Shown here in pieces: positions 5,041 through 5,740 of a stretch of DNA of 5,740 bases. Source of the stretch: Desulfuromonadaceae bacterium (GTDB taxonomy: Bacteria > Desulfobacterota > Desulfuromonadia > Desulfuromonadales > Geopsychrobacteraceae); the NCBI GenBank assembly GCA_016744555.1, contig JADGED010000163.1, positions 1-5,740 of the forward strand, written 5' to 3'. A program made the position numbers and the translations under genes. Under the pieces are notes generated by a model that saw only the letters and a program-made list of their open reading frames with translations, was not told where the DNA came from and did no database searches. The first letter of the stretch is position 1; the number at the start of each line of letters is the position of its first letter.

Positions 5041-5740
5041 ATGGCTAGTAGAATTGTTGTTGGATTAAAAGACGGAGTCAAAGACGCACGTGGCGAAAGA
5101 ATTCAACGTGAACTCAAGGAGCATTTGCAGATTGAACTTGATGCTGTACGTACCCTTGATGTTTATACGGTTGATGCAGACCTGAATGATAAGGAAATGG
5201 ATAAGGCTGCTGCTGGCCCTTTCTCTGATCCTGTTATTCAAGAGTATGCTATCAACAAACCGCTAGCTTGTGATTTTGATATGTTGATTGAGGTCGGCTT
5301 TCGCCCCGGTGTAACTGATAACCCTGGGCGTACTGCAAAAGAGGCGATTCAGTATTTAACTGGACGTCAGTTTGCTGCAGGTGAAGCTGTTTATACCTCG
5401 ACTCAGTATTTGTTTACCGGATTAACCGATAAAGCTCTTGCTGAAAAAGTAGTTGCCGATTTTCTAGCTAATGGTTTGATTCAACATTGGATCATTCTCG
5501 CTAGTGAAGAGCTTGATCCACAGGTTGGCGTGCCGGTTTCGGTACCTAAAGTTGTAAGTGATAAAGCTCCCGCAGTCCGTGCAATGAGCATGGATTTGTC
5601 TGATGAGCAATTACTTGACAAAGTTCAGTATCAGACCTTTCAATATTTCTGGGAAGGAGCTGAAGAAAATTCAGGAATGGCCTGCGAGCGGATTCATTTG
5701 GATGGGAAATATCCACAAAACGATCAGCATATTGTTACAC
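5041..5740 (+). CDS. purL: PurL-type N-terminus joined in frame to a glycoamylase-like segment (partial)
   Basis: The frame opens with ATG behind GGAGAG (5032-5037) and runs 233 codons to the window edge. Residues 1 to about 185 look like the N-terminus of single-chain phosphoribosylformylglycinamidine synthase, which makes FGAM from FGAR with glutamine and ATP in purine synthesis. They contain two PurS-like halves, VGLKDGVKDARGER (7-20) and VGFRPGVTDNPGRT (85-98). Landmarks include VRTLDVYTVDA (36-46), GPFSDPVIQEYA (59-70) and EAVYTSTQYL (115-124). From about residue 187 the text becomes LSDEQLLDKVQYQTF, then YFWEGAEENSGMACER and IHLDGKYPQND. That pattern belongs to glycoamylase-like proteins (PF10091), not to the PurL linker domain. 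No SEHCKHK-type PurL motif is reached. It may be a fusion or a chimeric join. The symbol applies only to the first part. Confidence 0.75.
   Translation, partial: MASRIVVGLKDGVKDARGERIQRELKEHLQIELDAVRTLDVYTVDADLNDKEMDKAAAGPFSDPVIQEYAINKPLACDFDMLIEVGFRPGVTDNPGRTAKEAIQYLTGRQFAAGEAVYTSTQYLFTGLTDKALAEKVVADFLANGLIQHWIILASEELDPQVGVPVSVPKVVSDKAPAVRAMSMDLSDEQLLDKVQYQTFQYFWEGAEENSGMACERIHLDGKYPQNDQHIVT
5590..5740 (+). other. Glycoamylase-like (PF10091-type) coding segment at the right edge
   Basis: Residues about 187-233 of the last frame carry the opening of the glycoamylase family: a (S/D)-E-x-L-L-D-x-V-Q-x-Q-T-F-x-Y-F-W stretch, then N-S-G-M-A-x-E-R and the D-G-x-Y-P-x-N-D-x-x-V-T run. In relatives I recall, a TTGGSGFG-type motif comes next, just past the window end. 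PF10091 proteins include beta-1,2-glucan-degrading enzymes (GH144) and a domain of cyclic beta-1,2-glucan synthases. The former are normally exported with a signal peptide, which is absent here. Catalytic residues are not in view, so no activity can be assigned. Confidence 0.65.

Overview
The window is chromosomal DNA from a moderately AT-rich Gram-negative bacterium. It is most likely a member of the Desulfuromonadales/Geobacter-like group of the former Deltaproteobacteria. The placement is an inference from three things: a large single-chain-type PurL N-terminus directly behind a YycJ-like MBL-fold gene, an NtrC-family regulator ending in a Fis helix with the NRTTLVEK motif, and intergenic 10-bp-periodic degenerate repeats of a kind I associate with such genomes. 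No tRNA, rRNA, insertion sequence, phage gene or CRISPR array is visible.

Layout from left to right. Positions 1-161 (minus) hold the N-terminus of a shikimate kinase cut by the window edge. A 385-bp AT-rich divergent spacer follows, with a degenerate 10-bp-periodic repeat bounded by a perfect 14-bp inverted repeat (200-213/374-387) and a possible typA promoter near 477-505. The translational GTPase TypA/BipA occupies 547-2358 (plus) and ends at a strong hairpin terminator. Convergent to it, 2448-3827 (minus) is a complete NtrC-family sigma-54-dependent response regulator, with its start moved to an internal ATG that has a good ribosome binding site. The 363-bp divergent spacer 3828-4190 carries a plausible promoter for the regulator with a perfect 8-4-8 palindrome just upstream, a candidate operator. 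On the plus strand, 4191-4967 encodes a YycJ/WalJ-like MBL-fold hydrolase with a GTG start. After 73 bp, a reading frame starts at 5041 and runs off the right edge.

That last frame is the most striking object. Its first ~185 residues are the PurS-like N-terminal region of phosphoribosylformylglycinamidine synthase (PurL), which fits the position behind the MBL gene. From about residue 187 it changes, without a frameshift, into what reads as the start of a glycoamylase-family (PF10091) carbohydrate-active domain, where PurL should have its linker and catalytic domain. It is either an in-frame gene fusion/recombination or a chimeric assembly join. I consider the join more likely, but the sequence alone cannot decide.

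The other genes are ordinary housekeeping and regulatory functions: aromatic amino acid synthesis, ribosome-associated stress GTPase, enhancer-binding transcription control, and purine synthesis. Apart from the possible MBL-purL operon, they appear to be separate transcription units rather than one system.
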